From positions 1 to 21,529 of the forward strand of contig PMHC01000179.1 in NCBI GenBank assembly GCA_003156495.1: a stretch of 21,529 nucleotides of DNA, read 5' to 3'. The translations under genes were made by a program, and so were the position numbers. Source of the DNA: Acidobacteriaceae bacterium. Its GTDB lineage: Bacteria > Acidobacteriota > Terriglobia > Terriglobales > Acidobacteriaceae. Position 1 is the first letter of the stretch. Every line of letters begins with the position of its first letter. Positions 1 to 6,132 of the stretch are shown one piece after another. Under the pieces are notes generated by a model, which saw only the letters and a list, made by a program, of their open reading frames with translations, did not search any database and was not told the DNA's origin.

Positions 1-808
1 CCGGTCCGCCGCCGCCGGGCCCCCCCCCAAAGCCCCCGCCACCGAAACCGCCGCCGCCGCCAAAGGCCGCGCCGAATCCGCCACCAGGACCGCCAAAGAG
101 CCCGCCGCCCATATCGCCGCCTGGGCCGCCCATGCCGACGTTCGCGCTAACTTGGCCGGTCTGCCCGCTCACCGCCACCGATTCGCCACTGAAATCGGAA
201 TTGGTCGCAATCGAAGGCAACGCCGCACCGCTCGCGCCCTCGACGCCGGTTCCGGTTTCGACGTCGGCGGTAAGCGTCGTCGTCAGGCTCAGATTGGCCG
301 GCGCATTGCCTGCCATCTGGCGGATCGTTTGCCGTTCTTCGCTCTTGGAGCTGGCCTGCTCCTGCTGCGTCGCGCGCGAAGCCAGCGTAAGCTCGAAATT
401 CAGCGTCTGCTCGTGGCTGCTCGCGTTCAGCAGCGCCTCCAGCGAGCTTTGCGCAAAGGCCGCGAACTCGGTACGGACCACATAGCGGCCGTTTTGCGGA
501 ATCTTCATCGACCAGGCGCCCGTAATGTCGGTCGTGGTGGAAAACCGCTTGCCCGTCAACGTATTCAGCGCGACCACGGTGACGCCGGGCAGAGGTACAT
601 TTCCGCTTTTAACCGTTCCATATAGCCGGCCGCCGACTGTCGTTTGCGACGGAACTGGCGCTGGCGCCGCCTGGCTGGCCGCCTCCGGCGCGGCAGACGG
701 TGAAGCTACGGGGGCTTGTGCCCATGCGGTCCAAAAGCCCGCCGCAAAAACGCCCACCACGCATGTACGTTTGATTGTTGCCTGCCGCATTCGGTCCACC
801 GCCATCAT
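1..808 (-). CDS. Carboxypeptidase-regulatory-like, glycine-rich secreted/outer-membrane protein (N-terminal part, cut by window edge)
   Basis: The minus strand is open from an ATG at 808 to base 1 without a stop, giving 269 visible residues; the C-terminus lies outside the window. An N-terminal hydrophobic stretch (about residues 13-29) ending in AWAQA looks like a signal peptide. Residues 32-56 are an Ala/Pro/Ser-rich linker. Residues about 58-142 resemble a carboxypeptidase regulatory-like beta-sandwich (GxVxxxxxPLPGVTVVALN pattern followed by TTTDITGAWS). After an alanine- and threonine-rich stretch, residues about 226-269 become almost pure Gly/Phe/Pro. In Acidobacteriota such proteins are often TonB-receptor-like outer-membrane proteins or surface proteins, but the barrel cannot be seen here. 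Two ATGs are adjacent at 808 and 805 behind a weak AGAGAG; the ATG at 790 is another possible start and would give a cleaner signal peptide. It is transcribed divergently from the XRE regulator. Substrate unknown. Confidence 0.75.
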   Translation of the reverse strand, partial: MMAVDRMRQATIKRTCVVGVFAAGFWTAWAQAPVASPSAAPEAASQAAPAPVPSQTTVGGRLYGTVKSGNVPLPGVTVVALNTLTGKRFSTTTDITGAWSMKIPQNGRYVVRTEFAAFAQSSLEALLNASSHEQTLNFELTLASRATQQEQASSKSEERQTIRQMAGNAPANLSLTTTLTADVETGTGVEGASGAALPSIATNSDFSGESVAVSGQTGQVSANVGMGGPGGDMGGGLFGGPGGGFGAAFGGGGGFGGGGFGGGPGGGGP

Positions 809-947
809 TTAGCTCTCTGCTTAAACGGACGACTTATGCCCAGCAAAGGTTTACCAAATAAACTCGCCACCATGTAAAAGCGGGGAAAATTTTATGCTTG
901 CGCTTTCCTTCCGCGAGTGTTAACCATCGAGCTAATAGTATTTGAAT

Positions 948-956
948 TGCTATCAT
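948..956 (+). promoter_or_regulatory. Candidate extended -10 promoter of the XRE regulator
   Basis: The sequence TGCTATCAT matches the extended -10 pattern TGnTATAAT at all but one position. It lies about 50 bases before the ATG at 1005, in the divergent intergenic region 809-1004. I see no convincing -35 box at the right distance, which extended -10 promoters can lack. Low-confidence, sequence-only call. Confidence 0.3.
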
Positions 957-1004
957 GGCAGTAAACGTTGCGGACAATACGAACGATATAGGAGAGAGAA
1001 CGAG

Positions 1005-1352
1005 ATGAAGATCGGAACCACGATTCGCGCCTATCGACTGCAAAAAGGGCTTTCGCAGGGGGACATCGAGAAAAAAACCGGCCTGCTGCGCTGCTACCTG
1101 TCGCGCGTGGAAAACGGCCACACCGTCCCCTCGCTGGACACGCTGGCCAAAATCGCCCGCGCCCTCGACCTGCCCATTTCGCAGTTCTTCGCCAGCGACG
1201 CGCTGGCCCGCCAGATGGACGCGCAAAACCTCTCCGACGACGAGCTGCGCTTCCTGAGCCAGATCCGCCGCTACTCCTCGAATCTGAATGACAGCGACCG
1301 CAAGCTGCTGTTGGCCATGGTGAAAAAATTCGCCGCCACGGCCACGCGCTAA
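1005..1352 (+). CDS. XRE-family helix-turn-helix transcriptional regulator
   Basis: A 115-residue protein. Residues about 6-61 form a Cro/C1-type helix-turn-helix: IRAYRLQKGLSQGDIEKKTG, then the recognition helix with LSRVENGHTVPSLDTLAKIARAL, the hallmark XRE pattern. The remaining 50 residues are a helical, charged tail without a recognisable sensor domain. The start at 1005 is preferred over an upstream frame-open start at 942 because GGAGAGAG sits seven bases before it and because the HTH fold begins right after MKIGTTIRAY. It presumably binds DNA as a dimer and may control itself or the divergent gene at 808; the target is unknown. The stop codon lies one base from the stop of the convergent methyltransferase gene, with no terminator visible between them. 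Confidence 0.88.
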   Translation: MKIGTTIRAYRLQKGLSQGDIEKKTGLLRCYLSRVENGHTVPSLDTLAKIARALDLPISQFFASDALARQMDAQNLSDDELRFLSQIRRYSSNLNDSDRKLLLAMVKKFAATATR

Positions 1353-1353
1353 T

Positions 1354-2148
1354 TTAATTTGCCTCCGCCAACACATACCAATCGTCGCACTGGGAGAACT
1401 GCTCGAACTTGCGCACATATCCGTGTGCTGTTAAAAGCGCATGAATCTTCTCCCGCTGCGGCGTAAAGTTGTGTTCGCAGGTAATCACCCTAAATTGATG
1501 CCGGGCAAAATCGAAGGCGCTCAATATCTCGTATTCGCTGCCTTCGGTATCGATCGAAAGATAATCGACGATCTTCGGCGCATCGAATTTATCCAGTAAA
1601 TCGGCGAGCGAAATCGTCTTGACCGGATAGGTCCGCCCTTTCTTCCGCTCTTGCGCGTGTATGTCGGAGGAGTTGAGCGCGCTGAGCGTCGAAAGCTCTT
1701 TTTCCGACGCCACTTCGTTAAATTCCAAAATGGCATTGGATTCCCGCCAAACGCAGGTGGTTTCAATCGCGCAATGACGGTTGCTTTTGAGCGCCTTATG
1801 CCAATGCGCGGCCGGTTCGGCCAAAATTCCCTTCCACCCGAATTGCGTTTCCAGCAGATAGGTATTGCTGAGCACAACCCCATTCGTCGCCCCGAACTCA
1901 ACAAAAAATCCTTCCCGCTTCATCCCCAATTCCGCTAGCGCAAATAGATCCTGATGCAGTTGCGACTTTGATGCGCGCAGCAGCTTGACCAACGCCGCGG
2001 CGTGACGCTCACTGAAGGCGGCCACCATCTGCGCGCCTTCAAATAGAGCCTTGCTCTCTTCCAGTTCCTGAAGATGTTTATAGGTTGTAATGCCGATATT
2101 GAATTGTTGCGCCGTCTCTTTAATAAACCGCTGAATGGCTCCGTGCAT
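1354..2148 (-). CDS. FkbM-family SAM-dependent methyltransferase
   Basis: A 264-residue protein expected to transfer a methyl group from S-adenosylmethionine to a hydroxyl of a sugar or polyketide-like acceptor, as in the FkbM family. Visible motifs are the SAM-binding glycine loop FVEFGATNG (residues 82-90), an acidic EP after strand 2 (111-112), and SIDTEGSEYEIL (198-209), the most diagnostic FkbM signature, followed by the C-terminal strand pair FRVITCEHNF. The start at 2148 is chosen because GGGGGA lies five bases upstream; a longer open frame to 2301 would run into the ilvD terminator and encodes residues with no family resemblance. The acceptor is not predictable: no glycosyltransferase or polysaccharide genes are nearby. 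It is preceded by a 9-bp hairpin in its leader and ends tail-to-tail with the XRE gene. Confidence 0.85.
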   Translation of the reverse strand: MHGAIQRFIKETAQQFNIGITTYKHLQELEESKALFEGAQMVAAFSERHAAALVKLLRASKSQLHQDLFALAELGMKREGFFVEFGATNGVVLSNTYLLETQFGWKGILAEPAAHWHKALKSNRHCAIETTCVWRESNAILEFNEVASEKELSTLSALNSSDIHAQERKKGRTYPVKTISLADLLDKFDAPKIVDYLSIDTEGSEYEILSAFDFARHQFRVITCEHNFTPQREKIHALLTAHGYVRKFEQFSQCDDWYVLAEAN

Positions 2149-2169
2149 CCGCGTCCCCCGCTCGCTCGT

Positions 2170-2193
2170 CGAAAATCGAAAACGCGATTTTCG
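2170..2193. repeat. Inverted repeat / leader hairpin upstream of the FkbM gene
   Basis: CGAAAATCG (2170-2178) and CGATTTTCG (2185-2193) are perfect complements separated by six bases. The repeat ends about 20 bases before the methyltransferase ATG and just before its GGGGGA ribosome site, so it lies in the leader RNA or is an operator. No T-run follows, so it is not an intrinsic terminator. Confidence 0.5.
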
Positions 2194-2260
2194 CGTCTCC
2201 GCTGCTGCAGGCCCTTGGATCGCTTTGAGGATAATACAGCCGCCGTACTCTGTGAACGAG

Positions 2261-2297
2261 AAAAACGCCGCCAGCCAGAAAGGCCAACGGCGTTTTT
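2261..2297 (-). terminator. Intrinsic terminator of ilvD (potentially bidirectional)
   Basis: AAAAACGCCG (2261-2270) pairs perfectly with CGGCGTTTTT (2288-2297), a 10-bp stem with A/T ends that yields a GC stem followed by a T-run on either strand. It starts 17 bases after the ilvD stop on the minus strand. It separates ilvD from the downstream methyltransferase gene, so the two are probably not one operon. Confidence 0.85.
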
Positions 2298-2314
2298 GCA
2301 TTCAGGCGATCTTT

Positions 2315-4165
2315 CTATTTTTTCAACTGCGCCAAATCTCTGACCGCGCCGCGCGCCGCGCTGGTCGCCAGCGCCGCATAGGCTTGGAGCGCTTTGGAAA
2401 CCTTCCGCTGACGCTTGACCGGCCGCCACGCCGCCGCGCCCTTGGCCGCCATCGCCTTGCGCCGCGCCGCCAGTTGCTCGTCGCCAAGCGCCACGCGCAA
2501 CACACGTTGAGGAATGTCGATCTCGATCCTGTCTCCCTCTTCGATCAGCGCCAGCGCGCCGCCCTCGGCCGCCTCCGGCGAAACGTGCCCGATCACCAGC
2601 CCCGACGAGCCGCCCGAAAAACGTCCGTCGGTAATCAACGCGCATTTTTTCCCCAACGATTTGGATTTCAAATAGCTGGTCGGGTAGAGCATCTCCTGCA
2701 TTCCCGGCCCGCCCTTCGGTCCTTCGTAGCGGATCACGACCACATCGCCGGCCTTCACCTTGTCGCCTAAAATTGCCGCCGACGCCTCTTCCTGACTCTC
2801 GAAGATCCGCGCCGGTCCGGCGAAGGTCAAAAGCGAAGCATCCACGCCGGCCGTCTTCACGATCGAGCCGTCCTGGGCAAGATTGCCGTAGAGCACGGCC
2901 AGTCCGCCGTCTTTGCTGAAAGCGTGCTCAATGTCGCGCACCGCGCCGCGCTCGCGATCCAGATCCAGCTCCGCGTACCGCTTTCTCTGGCTGAAGGCCG
3001 CCGTCGTGCGCTCGCCGCCCGGCGCCGCGCAATAGAACTCCTTCACTTCGATTGAAGGCCTGCGCCGCACATCATATTTATCGATCGCGTCGCCCAGCGT
3101 CGCGCTATGCACCGTGCGCGTCTCGCGATGAATCAACCCGCCGCGATCGAGCTCGCCCAAAATTCCGAAGACGCCGCCGGCCCGGTGCACATCCTCCACG
3201 TGCACGGTCGCCGTCGCGGGCGCAACCTTGCATAAATGAGGCACGCGCCGCGAAAGCCGGTCGATGTCGGCCATCGTGAACGGCACTTCGCCCTCCTCGG
3301 CCGCCGCCAGCAGATGCAGCACCGTGTTGGTCGAGCCGCCCATGGCAATGTCGAGCGTCATCGCGTTTTCAAAAGCCGCGAAATTGGCAATCGAGCGCGG
3401 CAAAACGCTCGCGTCGTTCTGCTCGTAGTAGCGCTTGGCCAGCTCGACAATTTTGGTTCCCGCCTCGACGAAGAGCGCTTCGCGGTCGGCGTGCGTGGCC
3501 ACCAGCGTACCGTTGCCGGCCAGCGCCAGGCCCAGCGCCTCGGTCAAACAGTTCATCGAATTGGCCGTGAACATGCCCGAACACGATCCGCAAGTGGGAC
3601 AGGCGAACTGCTCGTAGGCGGCCACATCGGCGTCACTCACCGCGGGATTGCCGGCCACGATCATCGCGTCGATCAGATCGGCGGCCACTATTTTGCCGCC
3701 CACCGGAACCCGCCCGGCCTCCATCGGCCCGCCGGAAACGAAGATCGCCGGAATGTTCAGCCGCAACGCCGCCATCAGCATTCCCGGCGTGATCTTGTCG
3801 CAATTGGAAATGCAGACCAGCGCGTCGGCGCAGTGCGCGTTGGCCATGTACTCGACCGAGTCGGCGATGATCTCGCGCGAGGGCAGGCTGTAAAGCATTC
3901 CGTCGTGGCCCATCGCTATGCCGTCGTCGATGGCGATGGTATTGAACTCCTTGGCCACTCCGCCCGCACGCTCGACGGCGCGCGCCACCAGTTGCCCCAA
4001 CTCTTTCAGGTGCACGTGGCCGGGAACAAACTGCGTAAATGAGTTGACGACGGCGATAATCGGCTTGCCAAAATCGCCATCCTGCATTCCGGTGGCGCGC
4101 CACAGGCTGCGCGCTCCGGCCATATTCCGTCCTTCAGTCGAGGTTTTGGATCGATACGCTGGCAT
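2315..4165 (-). CDS. ilvD: Dihydroxy-acid dehydratase
   Basis: IlvD dehydrates 2,3-dihydroxy-isovalerate and 2,3-dihydroxy-3-methylvalerate to the 2-keto acids in valine, leucine and isoleucine (and pantothenate) synthesis in the cytosol. The protein has 616 residues, the same length as the Escherichia coli enzyme as I remember it, and resembles it strongly along its whole length. Iron-sulfur and metal ligands are visible: C122 in NCDKITPGM and C195 in CPTCGSCSGMFTANSMN (C189, C192, C195); the SGGPMEAG and YEGPKGGPGMQEM motifs and the TDGRFSGGSSGL substrate-site loop are all intact. The start MPAYRSKTSTEGRNMAGAR is the family N-terminus although no clear Shine-Dalgarno precedes it. No other ilv or leu genes adjoin, so it is a stand-alone unit closed by a strong terminator. 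Confidence 0.98.
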   Translation of the reverse strand: MPAYRSKTSTEGRNMAGARSLWRATGMQDGDFGKPIIAVVNSFTQFVPGHVHLKELGQLVARAVERAGGVAKEFNTIAIDDGIAMGHDGMLYSLPSREIIADSVEYMANAHCADALVCISNCDKITPGMLMAALRLNIPAIFVSGGPMEAGRVPVGGKIVAADLIDAMIVAGNPAVSDADVAAYEQFACPTCGSCSGMFTANSMNCLTEALGLALAGNGTLVATHADREALFVEAGTKIVELAKRYYEQNDASVLPRSIANFAAFENAMTLDIAMGGSTNTVLHLLAAAEEGEVPFTMADIDRLSRRVPHLCKVAPATATVHVEDVHRAGGVFGILGELDRGGLIHRETRTVHSATLGDAIDKYDVRRRPSIEVKEFYCAAPGGERTTAAFSQRKRYAELDLDRERGAVRDIEHAFSKDGGLAVLYGNLAQDGSIVKTAGVDASLLTFAGPARIFESQEEASAAILGDKVKAGDVVVIRYEGPKGGPGMQEMLYPTSYLKSKSLGKKCALITDGRFSGGSSGLVIGHVSPEAAEGGALALIEEGDRIEIDIPQRVLRVALGDEQLAARRKAMAAKGAAAWRPVKRQRKVSKALQAYAALATSAARGAVRDLAQLKK

Positions 4166-4172
4166 AGAACCA

Positions 4173-4193
4173 TTTTATCGTCCGCGGATAAAA
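4173..4193. repeat. Small inverted repeat in the ilvD leader
   Basis: TTTTATC (4173-4179) and GATAAAA (4187-4193) flank a seven-base GTCCGCG loop, immediately upstream of the ilvD ATG at 4165. It could be an operator or a weak leader hairpin; the AT-rich arms make it marginal. The rest of the divergent region to 4330 shows no clear promoter. Confidence 0.3.
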
Positions 4194-4330
4194 CCGGCTT
4201 GCACCGCGAACGCTGCCTCTTTTGTCTCAAAATGCAGCACCCTTAGAACAACTTAATGAATAGATCGCATCCCTCCGATAATTTCGTTAGGCACTCTACT
4301 TCCGATTGTCATACAGCTTGGAGACTTTTC

Positions 4331-4792
4331 ATGAGCGTTCGCTCTACATCTTCTCTCGGTCAGTATCATGACAATCTGCTTTCCTTGTCGCAAGCCTCAA
4401 GCGCGACGCGTCCTTCCGCCCACAGATCCGCGGCCAGCGAAACCGCATCGCGCATCGCCAGCGCCGCCAGCAGTTCGTCGAATAGTTACGATTCCCTCGG
4501 TCTCTATCTGGACACTTATAACAAGCTCACCTTGGCTGAGGCGCTAAGTCCGTCCTCGTCTTCGTCGAGCAATTCCTCGGCCAGCAAAACCGCATCGTCG
4601 ATTGCCAATGTTCTCGACAATGCGCAAGGCAAGTCCAGCGCCAGCCAGTATCTAAGTCAGATCTCTCAGGCGCTAACCGCCAACTCGGCATCCAACGCCT
4701 CATCATCGAGCGAAGCCAGCACAACCGACTCCAGTTCGAAAACGAGTACGACGGCGAGCAACTCCGGCTCTTCGATCAGCGTTTACGCCTGA
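4331..4792 (+). CDS. Serine-rich low-complexity protein of unknown function
   Basis: I do not recognise this protein. From the ATG at 4331 it has 153 residues, about one third serine, with many Ala, Thr and Asn and few charged or aromatic residues. There is no signal peptide, membrane segment or conserved domain. Two segments look like diverged copies of each other: one beginning SETASRIASAAS and running to YDSLGLYLDTYNKL, the other beginning SKTASSIANVLD and running to ASQYLSQISQAL. Such helical segments between poly-serine linkers suggest short amphipathic helices in a disordered chain. The start at 4331 follows TTGGAGA by seven bases; the frame is open upstream to 4256 but that part looks non-coding. 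A GC-rich hairpin with a short T-run follows the stop, supporting a real transcription unit. Confidence 0.6.
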   Translation: MSVRSTSSLGQYHDNLLSLSQASSATRPSAHRSAASETASRIASAASSSSNSYDSLGLYLDTYNKLTLAEALSPSSSSSSNSSASKTASSIANVLDNAQGKSSASQYLSQISQALTANSASNASSSSEASTTDSSSKTSTTASNSGSSISVYA

Positions 4793-4816
4793 TTACTCGC
4801 GACCTTTTTAAAGGCA

Positions 4817-4861
4817 GCACGCGCGCACTACGGAATCACTCGCAAAACGCGCGTGCGTTTT
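4817..4861 (+). terminator. Probable intrinsic terminator after the serine-rich gene
   Basis: GCACGCGCG (4817-4825) pairs perfectly with CGCGCGTGC (4848-4856), a 9-bp GC-rich stem with a 22-base loop, followed by GTTTT. It starts 24 bases after the stop codon at 4792. The loop is long and the T-run short, so efficiency is uncertain. Confidence 0.55.
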
Positions 4862-4901
4862 CCTGCCCGCTTTTCCCACAGGAACCGAATCTCCAGAGTT
4901 A

Positions 4902-4930
4902 TTGACCTGACACCCCATGTCCGCTATGCT
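4902..4930 (+). promoter_or_regulatory. Sigma-70-type promoter of the outer-membrane barrel gene
   Basis: TTGACC (4902-4907) and TATGCT (4925-4930) are separated by exactly 17 bases. Transcription would start near 4937, leaving an untranslated leader of about 84 bases before the GTG at 5021. Confidence 0.7.
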
Positions 4931-4937
4931 GAACAAA

Positions 4938-5007
4938 CTGCCTAATTCAAGGCAGCATATTCAACGATCAAAAGTTGAAATTCAACTCGAATTTGCCTTC
5001 GGGCAAA
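4938..5007 (+). promoter_or_regulatory. Structured 5' leader with three inverted repeats, one capped by a C(UUCG)G tetraloop
   Basis: Three perfect inverted repeats fill the leader between the predicted transcription start and the ribosome site. They are CTGCCT/AGGCAG around AATTCA (4938-4955); AGTTGAA/TTCAACT around a single A (4973-4987), more like a DNA operator because the loop is too small; and TTTGCC/GGCAAA around TTCG (4992-5007), the classic extra-stable C(UUCG)G tetraloop. The last hairpin ends four bases before TGGAGAT (5011-5017), the ribosome site. Whether it regulates translation or protects the mRNA 5' end is unknown. Confidence 0.5.
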
Positions 5008-5020
5008 GAATGGAGATTCA

Positions 5021-5716
5021 GTGCGTAAATTCGTAACTTTGGCTCTACTTTTTTGTTTCGGCATCATGCTTTCTCAGGCCCAAGATCAAAAGCAAAAATC
5101 GCCCTCGGACAAGTGGGAAATCTTTGGCGGCTACACCTTTCAGCGCGACTATGGCATGTATAACGCCTTCAGCTTCAAAGGTTCCAGCAGCAGCGACGCT
5201 TTTGCCCCGTTTAACGCTAACGGCGGACAGGCCGCTGCCAGTTACTTCCCGCTGCGCCACTTCGGCCTCACCTACCAGATGACCTTTGCCGGCAGCGGCG
5301 ACAGAAAAATCAATTCGACCAGCGACACGCAGCGTATCGGCACGCAGAGCTATCTCGTCGGTCCCGCTTTCCGCTATGCCTTCAAGGGCGGCAGGCTGGG
5401 TAAAACTTCTCTCTTTGCCCATGAGCTCTTCGGCGTTACCCATAACGCATTTAACGCTTCTTCGGATAACTATGCGTTTTGCGACGACGCGAATGGCGAT
5501 CCGGTATTGAGTTGCTCGACCAACAACTTTACCCTGGCCACGGGCGGCGGCATCGATTATCGGATCAGCCGCCACGTTTCCATTCGGCCCGCGCAGGTTG
5601 AGTATTGGACCGAGCAGATTCCCGAAAAAGATTTTAATAGCTACTACAGCGCAGAGTCGGTCAAATTTGGCGTAAACGGCCTCCGTTACTCGGCTGGAGC
5701 CGTAGTCAACTTCTAG
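5021..5716 (+). CDS. Outer-membrane beta-barrel protein
   Basis: A 231-residue exported protein. Residues 1-20 (MRKFVTLALLFCFGIMLSQA) are a signal peptide with cleavage before QDQKQK. The mature part begins WEIFGGYTFQRDYG, typical of small OmpA/opacity-like barrels, and contains alternating aromatic/polar strands (AAASYFPLRHFGLTYQMTFAG, SYLVGPAFRYAF, FTLATGGGIDYRISRHVSIRPAQVEYW). It ends RYSAGAVVNF with the C-terminal phenylalanine recognised by the BAM machinery. Length suits an eight-stranded barrel. A loop with two cysteines (CDDANGDPVLSC) may form a disulfide. The start is GTG at 5021, four bases after TGGAGAT. It has its own strong promoter and is closed by a perfect terminator, so it is a single-gene unit. 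Function as a surface or periplasm-facing barrel is inferred; no ligand can be named. Confidence 0.85.
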   Translation: MRKFVTLALLFCFGIMLSQAQDQKQKSPSDKWEIFGGYTFQRDYGMYNAFSFKGSSSSDAFAPFNANGGQAAASYFPLRHFGLTYQMTFAGSGDRKINSTSDTQRIGTQSYLVGPAFRYAFKGGRLGKTSLFAHELFGVTHNAFNASSDNYAFCDDANGDPVLSCSTNNFTLATGGGIDYRISRHVSIRPAQVEYWTEQIPEKDFNSYYSAESVKFGVNGLRYSAGAVVNF

Positions 5717-5738
5717 AGGCTTTACATCTCAAACAGAA

Positions 5739-5766
5739 AAAACGGCGGCCATCTGGCCGCCGTTTT
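5739..5766. terminator. Bidirectional intrinsic terminator between convergent genes
   Basis: AAAACGGCGGCC (5739-5750) and GGCCGCCGTTTT (5755-5766) form a perfect 12-bp stem with an ATCT loop, giving a GC stem plus T-run on both strands. It lies 22 bases after the barrel gene (plus) and 32 bases after the small-protein gene (minus) and can serve both. Confidence 0.88.
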
Positions 5767-5798
5767 AATTCCCTTTCCGCACGCACATTCCCGCTTGT

Positions 5799-5927
5799 CT
5801 AGCACTCATCGCGCTCGGGCCGCCACTTATCGTCGGGGTCGCGCTCGATGCCCTCCTCGCGATCCTTTTCCTCATTCCACTTGCGGCGCTCTTCCTGTTC
5901 TTTGCGCTCTTCCCGTCCGTCGCTCAT
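5799..5927 (-). CDS. Highly charged 42-residue small protein
   Basis: Not recognised. The ATG at 5927 follows AGGAG (in GTAGGAGCGAACG) at a near-ideal distance, and the frame runs to TAG at 5799. The product has 42 residues, begins MSDGREERKEQEERRKWNEE and ends RDPDDKWRPERDEC. More than half of the residues are Glu, Asp, Arg or Lys, with two tryptophans and a C-terminal cysteine; no hydrophobic core or signal is present, so it is probably helical or disordered and cytosolic. The strong ribosome site and the terminator downstream argue that it is a real gene. The reading frame is short enough that chance cannot be excluded. Confidence 0.6.
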   Translation of the reverse strand: MSDGREERKEQEERRKWNEEKDREEGIERDPDDKWRPERDEC

Positions 5928-6132
5928 CGTTCGCTCCTACAACCAGTTTACCGGGCGCTGTAGCCGTATCTGGCACACAACCTCATTCCGCTCCCGCATA
6001 TCGTACCGACACTTTCATTCGCCATTTTCCATCTTCCAATGAGTTCTCCAAGGGGAAGATATCGGCAGGCCGCTGGCTGGAGCGCGTGCACGTCGTTTTG
6101 TTTTTGATAATTTCGAAGGTCTGCTACGTGAT

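Noticed and set aside
1..70. Repetitive GCC/CCG run considered as a CRISPR or tandem repeat array
   Set aside because: It is explained by glycine codons on the minus strand; repeat units are irregular and there are no spacers.
132..812. Plus-strand open frames across the left edge
   Set aside because: They lie antisense to a continuous minus-strand frame with signal peptide and recognisable domain; GC-rich DNA makes such shadows common.
834..1418. 194-residue minus-strand frame over the XRE gene
   Set aside because: No domain or good ribosome site; it is antisense to a clear helix-turn-helix gene and overlaps the methyltransferase 3' end.
2149..2301. N-terminal extension of the FkbM protein up to 2301
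   Set aside because: It would start inside the ilvD terminator stem and lacks a family match; the ATG at 2148 has a proper ribosome site.
3236..4042. 268-residue plus-strand frame within ilvD
   Set aside because: Antisense to invariant IlvD motifs; Arg/His/Gly-rich composition is typical of a shadow frame.
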